DNA of 64,000 nt from ZC4RG20 sp963702105 (GTDB lineage: Bacteria; Pseudomonadota; Gammaproteobacteria; Steroidobacterales; Rariloculaceae), in the NCBI GenBank assembly GCA_963702105.1, contig OY969712.1:2790001-2854000 (forward strand). Reading direction: 5' to 3'. Under the pieces are notes generated by a model that worked only from the letters and a program-made list of their open reading frames with translations, did no database searches and had not been told where the DNA came from. Both the position numbers and the translations under genes were made by a program. Below are positions 41,749-48,953 of this stretch, one piece after another (position 1 is the stretch's first letter; each line of letters opens with the position of its first letter).

Positions 41749-42918
41749 ATGCTGGAAAGGACCCTGCGCATCGGAATCGTGACGGATGCCTGGCAGCCCC
41801 AAGTCAATGGCGTCGTCACCACCTTGAGCCGGACGGCGGAGGTACTGCGGACGTGGGGCCACGAGATCCGGCTGTTTACGCCCGCCGAGCATCGGACGCT
41901 CCCCTGCCCCACGTATCCCGAGATTCGTCTCGCGCTGCTGCCCGGTGCGAAGCTGCGCCGCGAGCTGCTCGCGTTCGCACCGGATGCCATGCACGTCGCG
42001 ACCGAGGGCCCGCTCGGCTCGGCGGCGCGCAGGCTCCTCGCGAGCCGCGGGCTCGCCTTCACGACGTCCTACCATACGCAGTTCCCGGAATACCTTCGCA
42101 AGCGTTTACCGATTCCGAGGGCTTGGTCGTATGCGTACCTGCGCCGTCATCACGGCGCCGCCTCGCGCACGCTCGTCGCGACCGAAAGGCAGCGGGAGGC
42201 GCTGCAGCGGCACGGGTTCCGCAACGTCGTCCTGTGGTCGCGCGGCGTCGATGCCGAGCTGTTCCGGCCCTGCGGGCGCGACGCGCTCGACGTCCGGCGT
42301 CCCATCTGGGCCTATGCCGGCCGCGTTGCGATCGAGAAAAACCTCGAGGCCTTCCTCGAGCTCGACCTGCCCGGCACCAAGGTCGTCGTCGGCGCCGGGC
42401 CCGACCTCGACAAGCTCGCTCGCGGGTTTCCGGCCGCCCACTTCACGGGCTACCGCTTCGGACCGGATCTCGCGCGGCTGCTGTCCTCGGCCGACGTCTT
42501 CGTCTTTCCGAGCAGGACCGACACTTTCGGTCTCGTCATGCTCGAAGCGTTGGCCTGCGGGACGCCCGTAGCGGCCTACCCGATCGCGGGCCCGTTGGAC
42601 GTCGTCGTGGACGGCGTCACGGGCGTACTGAGCGAGGACCTCGGGGCGGCCGCCCGTGCGGCGCTCGGACTCGATCGAGAAGCCTGCCGTGCGGCCGCGC
42701 TCGAGCGCAGCTGGCAGGCCGCAGCCGCGCAATTCATATCGCACCTCGTGGATACGAGGACGGGGCAGGCCCTTGACGGCGCGGCCGACGAGCCACAGCC
42801 GACCGCGCCGACGGCGCCAGCCGTGTCGGCCGCGCCAGCCGCGTCGGCCGCGTCGGCCGCGAAATCCGCCCACAAGACGCCGCGCGCGATCTCGCCCCGC
42901 TTTGCGCCCGGCAGCTGA
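41749..42918 (+). CDS. GT4 family glycosyltransferase (alpha-mannosyltransferase-like)
   Basis: A 389-residue GT-B fold enzyme transferring a hexose, probably from a GDP- or UDP-sugar, to a lipid or glycan. The N-terminal acceptor domain has IGIVTDAWQPQVNGVVTTLS and FTTSYHTQFPEYLRKRL. The donor domain has YAGRVAIEKNLEAFLELDLP and the EX7E-type VFPSRTDTFGLVMLEALACG. These are the features of MgtA-like alpha-mannosyl/diacylglycerol glycosyltransferases. ATG 41749 with GGAG is preferred; GTG 41728 is possible. The C-terminal 40 residues are an Ala/Pro/Ser-rich tail encoded by short repeats. Confidence 0.85.
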   Translation: MLERTLRIGIVTDAWQPQVNGVVTTLSRTAEVLRTWGHEIRLFTPAEHRTLPCPTYPEIRLALLPGAKLRRELLAFAPDAMHVATEGPLGSAARRLLASRGLAFTTSYHTQFPEYLRKRLPIPRAWSYAYLRRHHGAASRTLVATERQREALQRHGFRNVVLWSRGVDAELFRPCGRDALDVRRPIWAYAGRVAIEKNLEAFLELDLPGTKVVVGAGPDLDKLARGFPAAHFTGYRFGPDLARLLSSADVFVFPSRTDTFGLVMLEALACGTPVAAYPIAGPLDVVVDGVTGVLSEDLGAAARAALGLDREACRAAALERSWQAAAAQFISHLVDTRTGQALDGAADEPQPTAPTAPAVSAAPAASAASAAKSAHKTPRAISPRFAPGS

Positions 42919-43137
42919 GATCGACTCAGCCGCCTCGGCCCCGCCGGCCCTGCCGGCTCCGGGGGGCAGCTACCTTCGGCTGGACGAAGGCGCGACGTAT
43001 TTTCGCGTAGAGGCATTCGTACCTTTGCATAGAGGACGGCGAGCACCAGCTGCTGCTTACGCACGCCGCCGTCGTCGCGACCGCGCTCGCTGTCCCGGTT
43101 CTCACGCGGCTCGTCCCGATCTTTCTAAGGCATGGGC

Positions 43138-44406
43138 CTATACGGAGGACTTGCCCGCGCCGGGCACGCGCTCGGGGTTCTCGCGCCAATAGGCGGCACG
43201 CCTGCGGTCGGCCCAGGCCATGAGGGGCGTCGAGGTCACGCCGTGAATGAGGACCGAGCCCGCGATCGCCCAGCCCACGACGGCCGCGATACGGCCGCTG
43301 GCCTGGAAATTCGCCGTCGAGAGCGAGTGCAGCAGATAGAAGATCGTGCTGATGCCGCGGATGCCCAGGAACGCCGTGAGCGCGCGCGAGACTCGCGGAT
43401 GCGGCGAGCCGACGAGGCTGATCCAGCCCATGATCGGACGGACCGCGAAAATGAGCAGCAGCGCGAGCCCGAGGTCGCGGAGATGAAACGGCATCAACAG
43501 CCCGAGGGCCAGCGAGCCGCCGAAGAAGACGAGAATCACCATCGTCAGCAGGCTCTCGACCTGCCCGGCGAAATCCGCGAGCGCGCGATGGAACCGGTCC
43601 CCGGGACAGCTGCTGCGAAAGGTGATCGCCATGACGAACACGCCGATGAAGCCGTTGAGACCGAGTTCCTGCACGGTGCCGAAGCACATTAACGTCAAGG
43701 CAAGCGCAGCGAGCCCGTCGCCCGTGCTCGACATGCGTCCCGTCGGCAAATGAAAGGCGAGCCAGCCGAACACGCGCCCGAGCATCCAGCCGACGGCGCC
43801 GCCGCCGACGATCGTCGCCACCATGTCTACGCCAGCCCAGCGGCCGCCGAACTGCATGAACGACGCCGACGTGAGCAGAATCGCAAGCGTCACGAGCGGA
43901 CCGGCGAGCCCGTCGTTGAAGCCGGCCTCGACGGTCAGGCCGAAGCGGATCTCGCCTTCTTCCCCGGTGCCGGGCGGCCCGACGCCGACCGCCGAGGCCA
44001 GCACGGGGTCCGTCGGGGACAGCGTCGCCGCGATCAGCAGGGCACCGGGCCAGGCGAAGCCGCCGAAATAGTGGGCGAGCAGCATCATCGCGACGATGGT
44101 CAGGGGCATCGCAAAGCCGAGCAGGCGCCATGCCGTCTGCCAGCCGCGCAGACTGAAGGGGCGATCGATCTTGAGGCCCGCCCCCATGAGCGCGATGACG
44201 ACGACGATCTCGGTCACGTGCGCGGCCAGCGACGTGGACGGCAGGCGCTCCTGCGGAATCGAATTGAATGTAAAGACGACGAAGCCGAGCGTGATGCAGA
44301 CGATCGGCAGCGAAAGCGGCAGCCGCCTCAGGAGCAGCGGCAGCCAGACGACGAGTAGGGCGACCCCGCCGAGGCCGAGAATGGCTAAGTAATATTGTCC
44401 GAACAT
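43138..44406 (-). CDS. Na+(K+)/H+ antiporter (CPA1-type)
   Basis: A 422-residue integral membrane protein with about 12-13 helices exchanging cations for protons. Motifs are IVVVIALMGAGLKIDRPFS, the core ATLSPTDPVLASAVG, EAGFNDGLAGPLVTLAIL with the Asp of the ion site, and GIRGISTIFYLLHSL, as in the NhaP/CPA1 group. The tail is short, with no cytosolic regulatory domain. It lies between the glycosyltransferase and the Fur-family gene, each in its own transcription unit; the 220 bp before its end hold no gene. Confidence 0.9.
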   Translation of the reverse strand: MFGQYYLAILGLGGVALLVVWLPLLLRRLPLSLPIVCITLGFVVFTFNSIPQERLPSTSLAAHVTEIVVVIALMGAGLKIDRPFSLRGWQTAWRLLGFAMPLTIVAMMLLAHYFGGFAWPGALLIAATLSPTDPVLASAVGVGPPGTGEEGEIRFGLTVEAGFNDGLAGPLVTLAILLTSASFMQFGGRWAGVDMVATIVGGGAVGWMLGRVFGWLAFHLPTGRMSSTGDGLAALALTLMCFGTVQELGLNGFIGVFVMAITFRSSCPGDRFHRALADFAGQVESLLTMVILVFFGGSLALGLLMPFHLRDLGLALLLIFAVRPIMGWISLVGSPHPRVSRALTAFLGIRGISTIFYLLHSLSTANFQASGRIAAVVGWAIAGSVLIHGVTSTPLMAWADRRRAAYWRENPERVPGAGKSSV

Positions 44407-44530
44407 CCGTGAGGTTCCGCGCGGGCCGCGTCGCGGGCCCGTGCAAGAACCCGGCCAATCTCGATCAGCCGCGGTCTTGCGACGGCGCCGCGGCCCCTGA
44501 GGATCGGCGCGTCGGCGGTCAGGCCGTTTG

Positions 44531-44570
44531 GCGGTCAGGCGGTGAGGCGGTGAGGCGGTGAGGCGGTGAG
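44531..44570. repeat. 8 bp tandem repeat (GCGGTGAG)
   Basis: GCGGTCAG is followed by four exact copies of GCGGTGAG (44539-44570) in the 193 bp between the antiporter start and the Fur-family stop. No gene is seen there. A copy-number-variable microsatellite is plausible. Confidence 0.85.
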
Positions 44571-44599
44571 GTGATTCAGGCGGTCCTGCGGTCGGGCCG

Positions 44600-45010
44600 T
44601 CATGCGCCGCGCGACCCTCGCACGCGGACCACGACGTCCACGCCGGCCGCTTCGGTGCCCGCGGGCAGCGGCGCGTCGATCGTGAGCGACAAGGCCTCTT
44701 CGGGAATGTCGAACAGCTCGCCCGTCTCGACGTTGTAAAAGTGGTGGTGCGGGGCGATCGTCGAGTCGTAGAACTGGCGTGTCGGGTCGATTTCCACGGT
44801 CTTGACGAGACCCCGCTCGCAGAACAGGTTAAGGGTGTTGTAGACGGTGGCCTTGGAGACGCGCGACCCGGACTTGCGTACGGCCGCAATGATCTGCTCG
44901 GCGGAGAGATGCTGAGCCTTCGCGAGGATGACCCCGGCCACGTCCACGCGCTGAGGCGTCGGGTACACGCCCCTCGCGGTCAGCAGCTCCGAGATCTCGT
45001 CGCGGGTCAC
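44600..45010 (-). CDS. Fur-family metalloregulator (Irr-like features)
   Basis: A 136-residue DNA-binding repressor. The winged-helix part is TRDEISELLTARGVYPTPQR, then HLSAEQIIAAVRKSGSRVSK and ATVYNTLNLFCERGLVKTVE. The C-terminal dimer/metal part has APHHHFYNVETGELFDI. The CxxC structural zinc motifs of classical Fur are missing and the HHH triad is present, as in Irr and some Fur-like regulators. Which metal or haem it senses is unknown. GTG at 45010 follows GGTGG. A palindrome and promoter just upstream suggest autoregulation. Confidence 0.88.
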   Translation of the reverse strand: MTRDEISELLTARGVYPTPQRVDVAGVILAKAQHLSAEQIIAAVRKSGSRVSKATVYNTLNLFCERGLVKTVEIDPTRQFYDSTIAPHHHFYNVETGELFDIPEEALSLTIDAPLPAGTEAAGVDVVVRVRGSRGA

Positions 45011-45021
45011 AGGCCCACCTT

Positions 45022-45047
45022 GCAAATCAATTAGTTGCCAGAGTATA
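45022..45047 (-). promoter_or_regulatory. Promoter with operator-like palindrome before the Fur-family gene
   Basis: On the minus strand the -10 TATACT (45047-45042) is followed by GCAACTAATTGATTTGC (45038-45022), a 17 bp imperfect palindrome (12 of 17 positions symmetric) covering the expected start site and ending 12 bp before GTG. The -35 is weak (CTGGAA, 17 bp upstream). Confidence 0.45.
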
Positions 45048-45218
45048 CGCGGCGCGGGCCAAATTTCCAGGGCCGGGGCGGCAGTTTCGGGCGGCTCGAC
45101 GCCGTTCGCCAATGAGACCGCGGCACCGGGCGATTTCTCCCCCCTTTCCGGAATTACGCGCCTCGTCCGGAGCCGCGGCGGGCGATTAGCCTTGGCCGCA
45201 GTCCACAGGGAGGTGGGT

Positions 45219-45749
45219 ATGCGCATCTCCGGCATGACGCTCTTGGAACTGCTCGTGACGCTCGCCGTCGCCGCCATCGGGCTCGTCTGGGCGGTACCCG
45301 GGCTCGAGCGCTTCGCGCTCGACGGCCGCCGGACCGCGGAGGTCAACGAATTCGTGCGGTCCATCCAGCTCGCCCGCAGCGAGGCCTATGAGCACGGCCG
45401 GCCCGTCGTGCTCTGCAAGACGGCGGACCGGCGGCGCTGCGGCGGAGGCGAAATGCGCTACGACCGGGGGTGGATGGTCTTCGTGGACACGGGCGCCGCA
45501 AGCCTGCCGGAGCGGGGGGCCGGCGTCCCGCTGCTCTACGCCCACGTGCCCGAGGCAGGTACATACATCGCCTCGAACCGCGCGCTCTTCGAGTTCTTCC
45601 CGTTCCGGCATCGCAGCACGAACGGCACCGTCACGTTCTGCGACCGCCGCGGAGCCGCCGCGGCGCGTGCTGTCATCGTGAGCTATACGGGCCGGCCGCG
45701 CACGGCCTCCACGGGCCCCGGCGGCCGCCCGCTCGTGTGCGGCGGGTGA
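45219..45749 (+). CDS. fimT: Type IV minor prepilin FimT (GspH/FimT)
   Basis: A 176-residue minor pilin. The short leader MRIS-G precedes the prepilin cleavage site and hydrophobic helix (G/MTLLELLVTLAVAAIGLVW, Glu5 present). The C-terminal globular part has paired Cys (TVTFCDRRG, PLVCGG) as in GspH/FimT proteins. The start at 45219 has GGAGG 5 bp before it. It is first of a minor-pilin gene set in the same order as in Pseudomonas aeruginosa. Minor pilins prime pilus assembly with PilY1 at the tip. Confidence 0.9.
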   Translation: MRISGMTLLELLVTLAVAAIGLVWAVPGLERFALDGRRTAEVNEFVRSIQLARSEAYEHGRPVVLCKTADRRRCGGGEMRYDRGWMVFVDTGAASLPERGAGVPLLYAHVPEAGTYIASNRALFEFFPFRHRSTNGTVTFCDRRGAAAARAVIVSYTGRPRTASTGPGGRPLVCGG

Positions 45750-45848
45750 ACATGACCGAAAGCTGGAAGATACCGCTCATCGGCGCAAGGCCGCCGGTCG
45801 TCGGCGGCCGTTTCGCGCCGTGCCCGGGCGCGGCTATAGTTGCGAACC

Positions 45849-46448
45849 ATGAACGGGTTCGGCCAACGCGGCTTTACGCTGTGGGAGCTCATGATCGCGC
45901 TCGCCGTCGCCGGCATCGTGCTCGGCATAGGGGTGCCGAGCTTCAGGGAATTCGTGCGCAACGGCGCGATGACGGCCGAGGCCAACGACCTCGTCACGGG
46001 TCTGCTGCTCGCCCGCAGCGAGGCCATCAAGCGGCAGTCGCCCGTGACGTTGTGCGCGACGGCCGATGCGAATGCCGAGACGCCCGCCTGCAGCACGAGC
46101 TGGAAGGGCTTCGTGGTCTTCGCGGACGCGAACGGCAACGCCGCGGTGGACGGCGGCGAGCAGGTGCTGCTGCGGCGCGAGGCCGCGGGCGCGCCGCTCG
46201 GCGCCTGGATCGACGGCGGCGGCTACGTGCTCTACGGCGCGAACGGCTTCAAGCGCAAGGCCGACGGCAAGGCCGAGGATTCCGCGGCGAACGTGCTGCT
46301 CTGCGACGATCGCGGCAACCGCGGCCGCGGTGGCGTCTCCGCGGCCCGGCTCGTGACGATCGACGCGATCGGGCGGCCGCTCGTCGAGAGCGGGCCTGCG
46401 GAGATCTCCGCCGCGGCAGACAAGATTCCGAATGCAAGCTGTCCCTGA
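45849..46448 (+). CDS. fimU: Type IV minor prepilin FimU (GspH/FimT family)
   Basis: A 199-residue minor pilin with leader MNGFGQRG, then FTLWELMIALAVAGIVLGIG with Glu5 present, and a C-terminal GspH-type domain with Cys in VTLCATADAN, ACSTSWKGF, VLLCDDRGN and NASCP. Position 2 in the operon and the GspH fold point to FimU. A -10-like TATAGT (45835-45840) lies only 8 bp before the ATG and there is no ribosome binding site, so a leaderless transcript is possible. It ends 17 bp inside the next gene. Confidence 0.88.
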   Translation: MNGFGQRGFTLWELMIALAVAGIVLGIGVPSFREFVRNGAMTAEANDLVTGLLLARSEAIKRQSPVTLCATADANAETPACSTSWKGFVVFADANGNAAVDGGEQVLLRREAAGAPLGAWIDGGGYVLYGANGFKRKADGKAEDSAANVLLCDDRGNRGRGGVSAARLVTIDAIGRPLVESGPAEISAAADKIPNASCP

Positions 46449-47013
46449 GGCGGCGCCCGCCGCGGAGCGCCCGGTGACCCCGTCGGGTGCCGCGTGCCGC
46501 CGGCCCAAGCGGGCATCCGCGCGGGTCTGCCGGTGCCCCGCCCGCGGGGCGCGCGGCTTCACGCTCGTCGAGGCCATGGTCGCTCTCGTCGTGCTTTCTG
46601 TCGGCATGCTCGGCATCGCGGCCATGTACGGCCAGGGACTGACCGCGGGGCGCACGGCAGACCAACGCACGCGCGCGGTCAACCTCGTCGCGGACATGGC
46701 CGACCGCATCCGCGCGAACCGGCTCGGTGCCGCGGCCTACGAGGGTGCGGCGGCCGACCAGCACTGCGACCCTCAGCACGGCGGCCCCGTCGCCTGCACG
46801 CCGGCCGAGATGGCCGCGCACGATCTTTACGTCTGGAACGAGGAGCTCGCCGATCCGCACATGGGCCTCCCCCAGGGCGCCGGCAGCGTGCGCTACGACG
46901 CGACGACGACGCCGCCGACCTACACGATCTCCGTGAGCTGGACGCAGACCGGACAAGGCACCGAGGCCGGCGTCAAGACTTACGCGCTCGCGGTTCAGGT
47001 GCCGGATTTCTGA
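46432..47013 (+). CDS. pilV: Type IV minor prepilin PilV
   Basis: A 193-residue minor pilin. The prepilin site is GARG/FTLVEAMVALVVLSVGMLG with Glu5. From ATG 46432 the leader would be about 41 residues, basic and Cys-containing, which is long for a prepilin; the true start may be a downstream GTG (for example 46474). The body has ADMADRIRANRLGAAAYEG, typical of PilV. The start overlaps fimU by 17 bp. It is required with FimU, PilW and PilX for the priming complex. Confidence 0.88.
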   Translation: MQAVPEAAPAAERPVTPSGAACRRPKRASARVCRCPARGARGFTLVEAMVALVVLSVGMLGIAAMYGQGLTAGRTADQRTRAVNLVADMADRIRANRLGAAAYEGAAADQHCDPQHGGPVACTPAEMAAHDLYVWNEELADPHMGLPQGAGSVRYDATTTPPTYTISVSWTQTGQGTEAGVKTYALAVQVPDF

Positions 47014-47015
47014 GC

Positions 47016-48074
47016 ATGTGCGCACGGACACAAACCCGCGGCCGCCGTCCCCTCGCCCGCCGTCTTACGGCGCGCCCCGTGCGCGCCGCGGGGATGACGC
47101 TCATCGAGCTCATGGTCGCGCTCGCGATCGGCCTGTTCCTCATGATGGGCGCATTCACGGTCTACCTCCACACGCGCGCGACGTTTCAGCTCAGCGAGAC
47201 CGTTGCGCGGCTTCAGGAGAACGGGCGCTTCGCGCTCGATACCATCGAGCCGGACGTGCGCATGGGGCATTACTGGGGCCTCACGGCGCGCACGGAGCAG
47301 ATCGGCGGGCGCGCCGGCCCGGCGGACGCGGCCGCTTTCGCCATCGGCGGTTACGACTGCGGCCCGAACTGGGCGGTGAACCTCGACGCCGACATCGCGG
47401 GCACGAACGACGGCGACGCGTGGACGTGCGCCTCGGCCGCCTACCCGCCGGCCGCCGCCGCGGACACGCTCGTCGTCCGGCGGGCGTCCGAGAACGCCGC
47501 GGCGCCGCCGCTCGACGCGAAGCAGCTCTACGTCCAGTCCGCGCTCGTCCAGGACGGGCTGCTCTTCGACGGTCGGACGACGATCCCGGCGGGCTATGCG
47601 GCCGCCACGTCGGAGACGCACGCGCTCGTCGTAGACGGCTACTACGTGAGCCGCTCCTCGACGCTGGGCCCGAACGTGCCGTCCCTGCGCGTCATGCGGC
47701 TCGTCGCGGGCGGCGCGGGCGACGCGGGGCCGAGGATCGAAGATCAGGAGATCATGCCCGGCATCGAGGATATGCAGGTGCAATTCGGGCTCGATCTCGA
47801 TCCGCCCGGTGCAGCCAATCGCGGCTCGATCGATATGTACGTGAACCCGGGCGACGCGCGCCTCGAGCCCGGCAGCGCCGGCTACGATCCGAACGCGCGC
47901 ATCCTGGCCGTGCGGCTCTGGCTCCGGGTTCGTGCCGAGCGCCCGGAGCCCGGCTACGAGGACGACGCGCCCTACGCCTATGGGGACGCGCACTTCGATG
48001 CGCCGAAGGACGCGTACCGGCGCATCGTCGTCTCCAAGACCATCTTCATTCGCAATGCGAGATCCCAGACATGA
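47016..48074 (+). CDS. pilW: Type IV minor prepilin PilW
   Basis: A 352-residue minor pilin. A basic leader of 26 residues ends at AAG/MTLIELMVALAIGLFLMMGA (Glu5 present), followed by LQENGRFALDTIEPDVRMGH, the mark of PilW, and a large globular domain with Cys in YDCGPNW and WTCASAA. Start ATG 47016 is 2 bp after the pilV stop. Its stop overlaps pilX by ATGA, so both are translated together. Confidence 0.92.
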   Translation: MCARTQTRGRRPLARRLTARPVRAAGMTLIELMVALAIGLFLMMGAFTVYLHTRATFQLSETVARLQENGRFALDTIEPDVRMGHYWGLTARTEQIGGRAGPADAAAFAIGGYDCGPNWAVNLDADIAGTNDGDAWTCASAAYPPAAAADTLVVRRASENAAAPPLDAKQLYVQSALVQDGLLFDGRTTIPAGYAAATSETHALVVDGYYVSRSSTLGPNVPSLRVMRLVAGGAGDAGPRIEDQEIMPGIEDMQVQFGLDLDPPGAANRGSIDMYVNPGDARLEPGSAGYDPNARILAVRLWLRVRAERPEPGYEDDAPYAYGDAHFDAPKDAYRRIVVSKTIFIRNARSQT

Positions 48075-48541
48075 AACGTCACCGTCCGTCCGGGACGACG
48101 CTCGCCGAGCGCGTGCGGGTGCCGCGCCGCGAGGCCGGCGCCGCGCTCATCGTGGGCCTGATCCTCATGCTCGTACTGACCGTGCTCGGCGTCTCGGGCA
48201 TGAACATGGCGACGCTCGAGCTTCGCATGGCGGGCAACGAGCAGTCCCAGCAGGCCGCGTTCCAGGCGGCCGAGACAGGCATCGATCTCGCACTCGCGCA
48301 GCACGCCTATTCGACGACGGAGGATCGGACCCTCGACGCCGATGCGGGCGAGGCGCACGTGCACGCCACCGTCAAGTTCCTGCAGGCGACGGCCGTGCCC
48401 GACAAGGCGTTCAGCATGGGCGTGGCCGGCGGCGGGGTGAAGGCGTATCACTTCGAGATTCAGGCCGTCGGCACCGTTCCCGGCGGCGCGAAGTCCACGC
48501 ACACGCAACGCTTCTACGTCATCGGCCCGGCCGGCCGCTGA
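48071..48541 (+). CDS. pilX: Type IV pilus assembly protein PilX
   Basis: A 156-residue minor pilin. It has a basic leader, then EAGAALIVGLILMLVLTVLG and VSGMNMATLELRMAGNEQSQ, then QAAFQAAETGIDLALAQ. PilX proteins have this degenerate class III-like cleavage region and the ELRMAGN..AAFQAAE signature. It starts inside the pilW stop. In Pseudomonas the next gene is pilY1; here a small gene intervenes. Confidence 0.9.
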   Translation: MKRHRPSGTTLAERVRVPRREAGAALIVGLILMLVLTVLGVSGMNMATLELRMAGNEQSQQAAFQAAETGIDLALAQHAYSTTEDRTLDADAGEAHVHATVKFLQATAVPDKAFSMGVAGGGVKAYHFEIQAVGTVPGGAKSTHTQRFYVIGPAGR

Positions 48542-48577
48542 TCTGCCGGCACGCCCGAACCGAACCGGGAGGAGCTC

Positions 48578-48949
48578 ATGAGCCGATTTCTCATTGCCGC
48601 CGGGGCGCTGGCCCTCGGCCTTACGGGCGCGGCTTCGGCCGGCCGCCTCGTAAGCCAGCCCGAGGCGTCCTACGAGCTGCGCCTGGCGGACGTAACCGCT
48701 CTGCCCGAGAGCACCGCCGGCTACCTCGTTTTCAAGACGTGCCCGAGCTGCAACGCCACTTCCGTGACCTTGAGCCCGGACACGGTCTTCGTGCTCGGGG
48801 CCGAACCCGTGCCGTTCGAGGACTTCCTGCGCGCGGCGCAGGGCTACCGGCAGGAGGCCGGCGGCCCGACCCACACGAACGTCTTCGTCTATTACGCCAT
48901 CGCAACTCGGCACGTGAACCGCGTCGTGCTGAATCACTTCGGAGCCTAG
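48578..48949 (+). CDS. Small exported protein inside the minor-pilin operon, unknown
   Basis: A 123-residue exported protein with good start support (GGAGG at 48571-48575, ATG 48578) and a signal peptide ending near AASAG. The mature part is about 100 residues with a CPSCN motif (FKTCPSCNATSVTLSPD) and a soluble beta-rich look (VFVLGAEPVPFEDFLRAAQ, TNVFVYYAIATRHVNRVVL). No family is recognised. It ends 4 bp before pilY1. The CxxC motif could be a redox or metal site. The position suggests a role in pilus tip maturation, possibly for the Cys-containing pilins or PilY1, but this is inference. Confidence 0.8.
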   Translation: MSRFLIAAGALALGLTGAASAGRLVSQPEASYELRLADVTALPESTAGYLVFKTCPSCNATSVTLSPDTVFVLGAEPVPFEDFLRAAQGYRQEAGGPTHTNVFVYYAIATRHVNRVVLNHFGA

Positions 48950-48953
48950 ACCG

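Noticed and set aside
44531..44570. Iteron-like array
   Set aside because: Units are 8 bp with no spacing, and no replication or partition gene is nearby.
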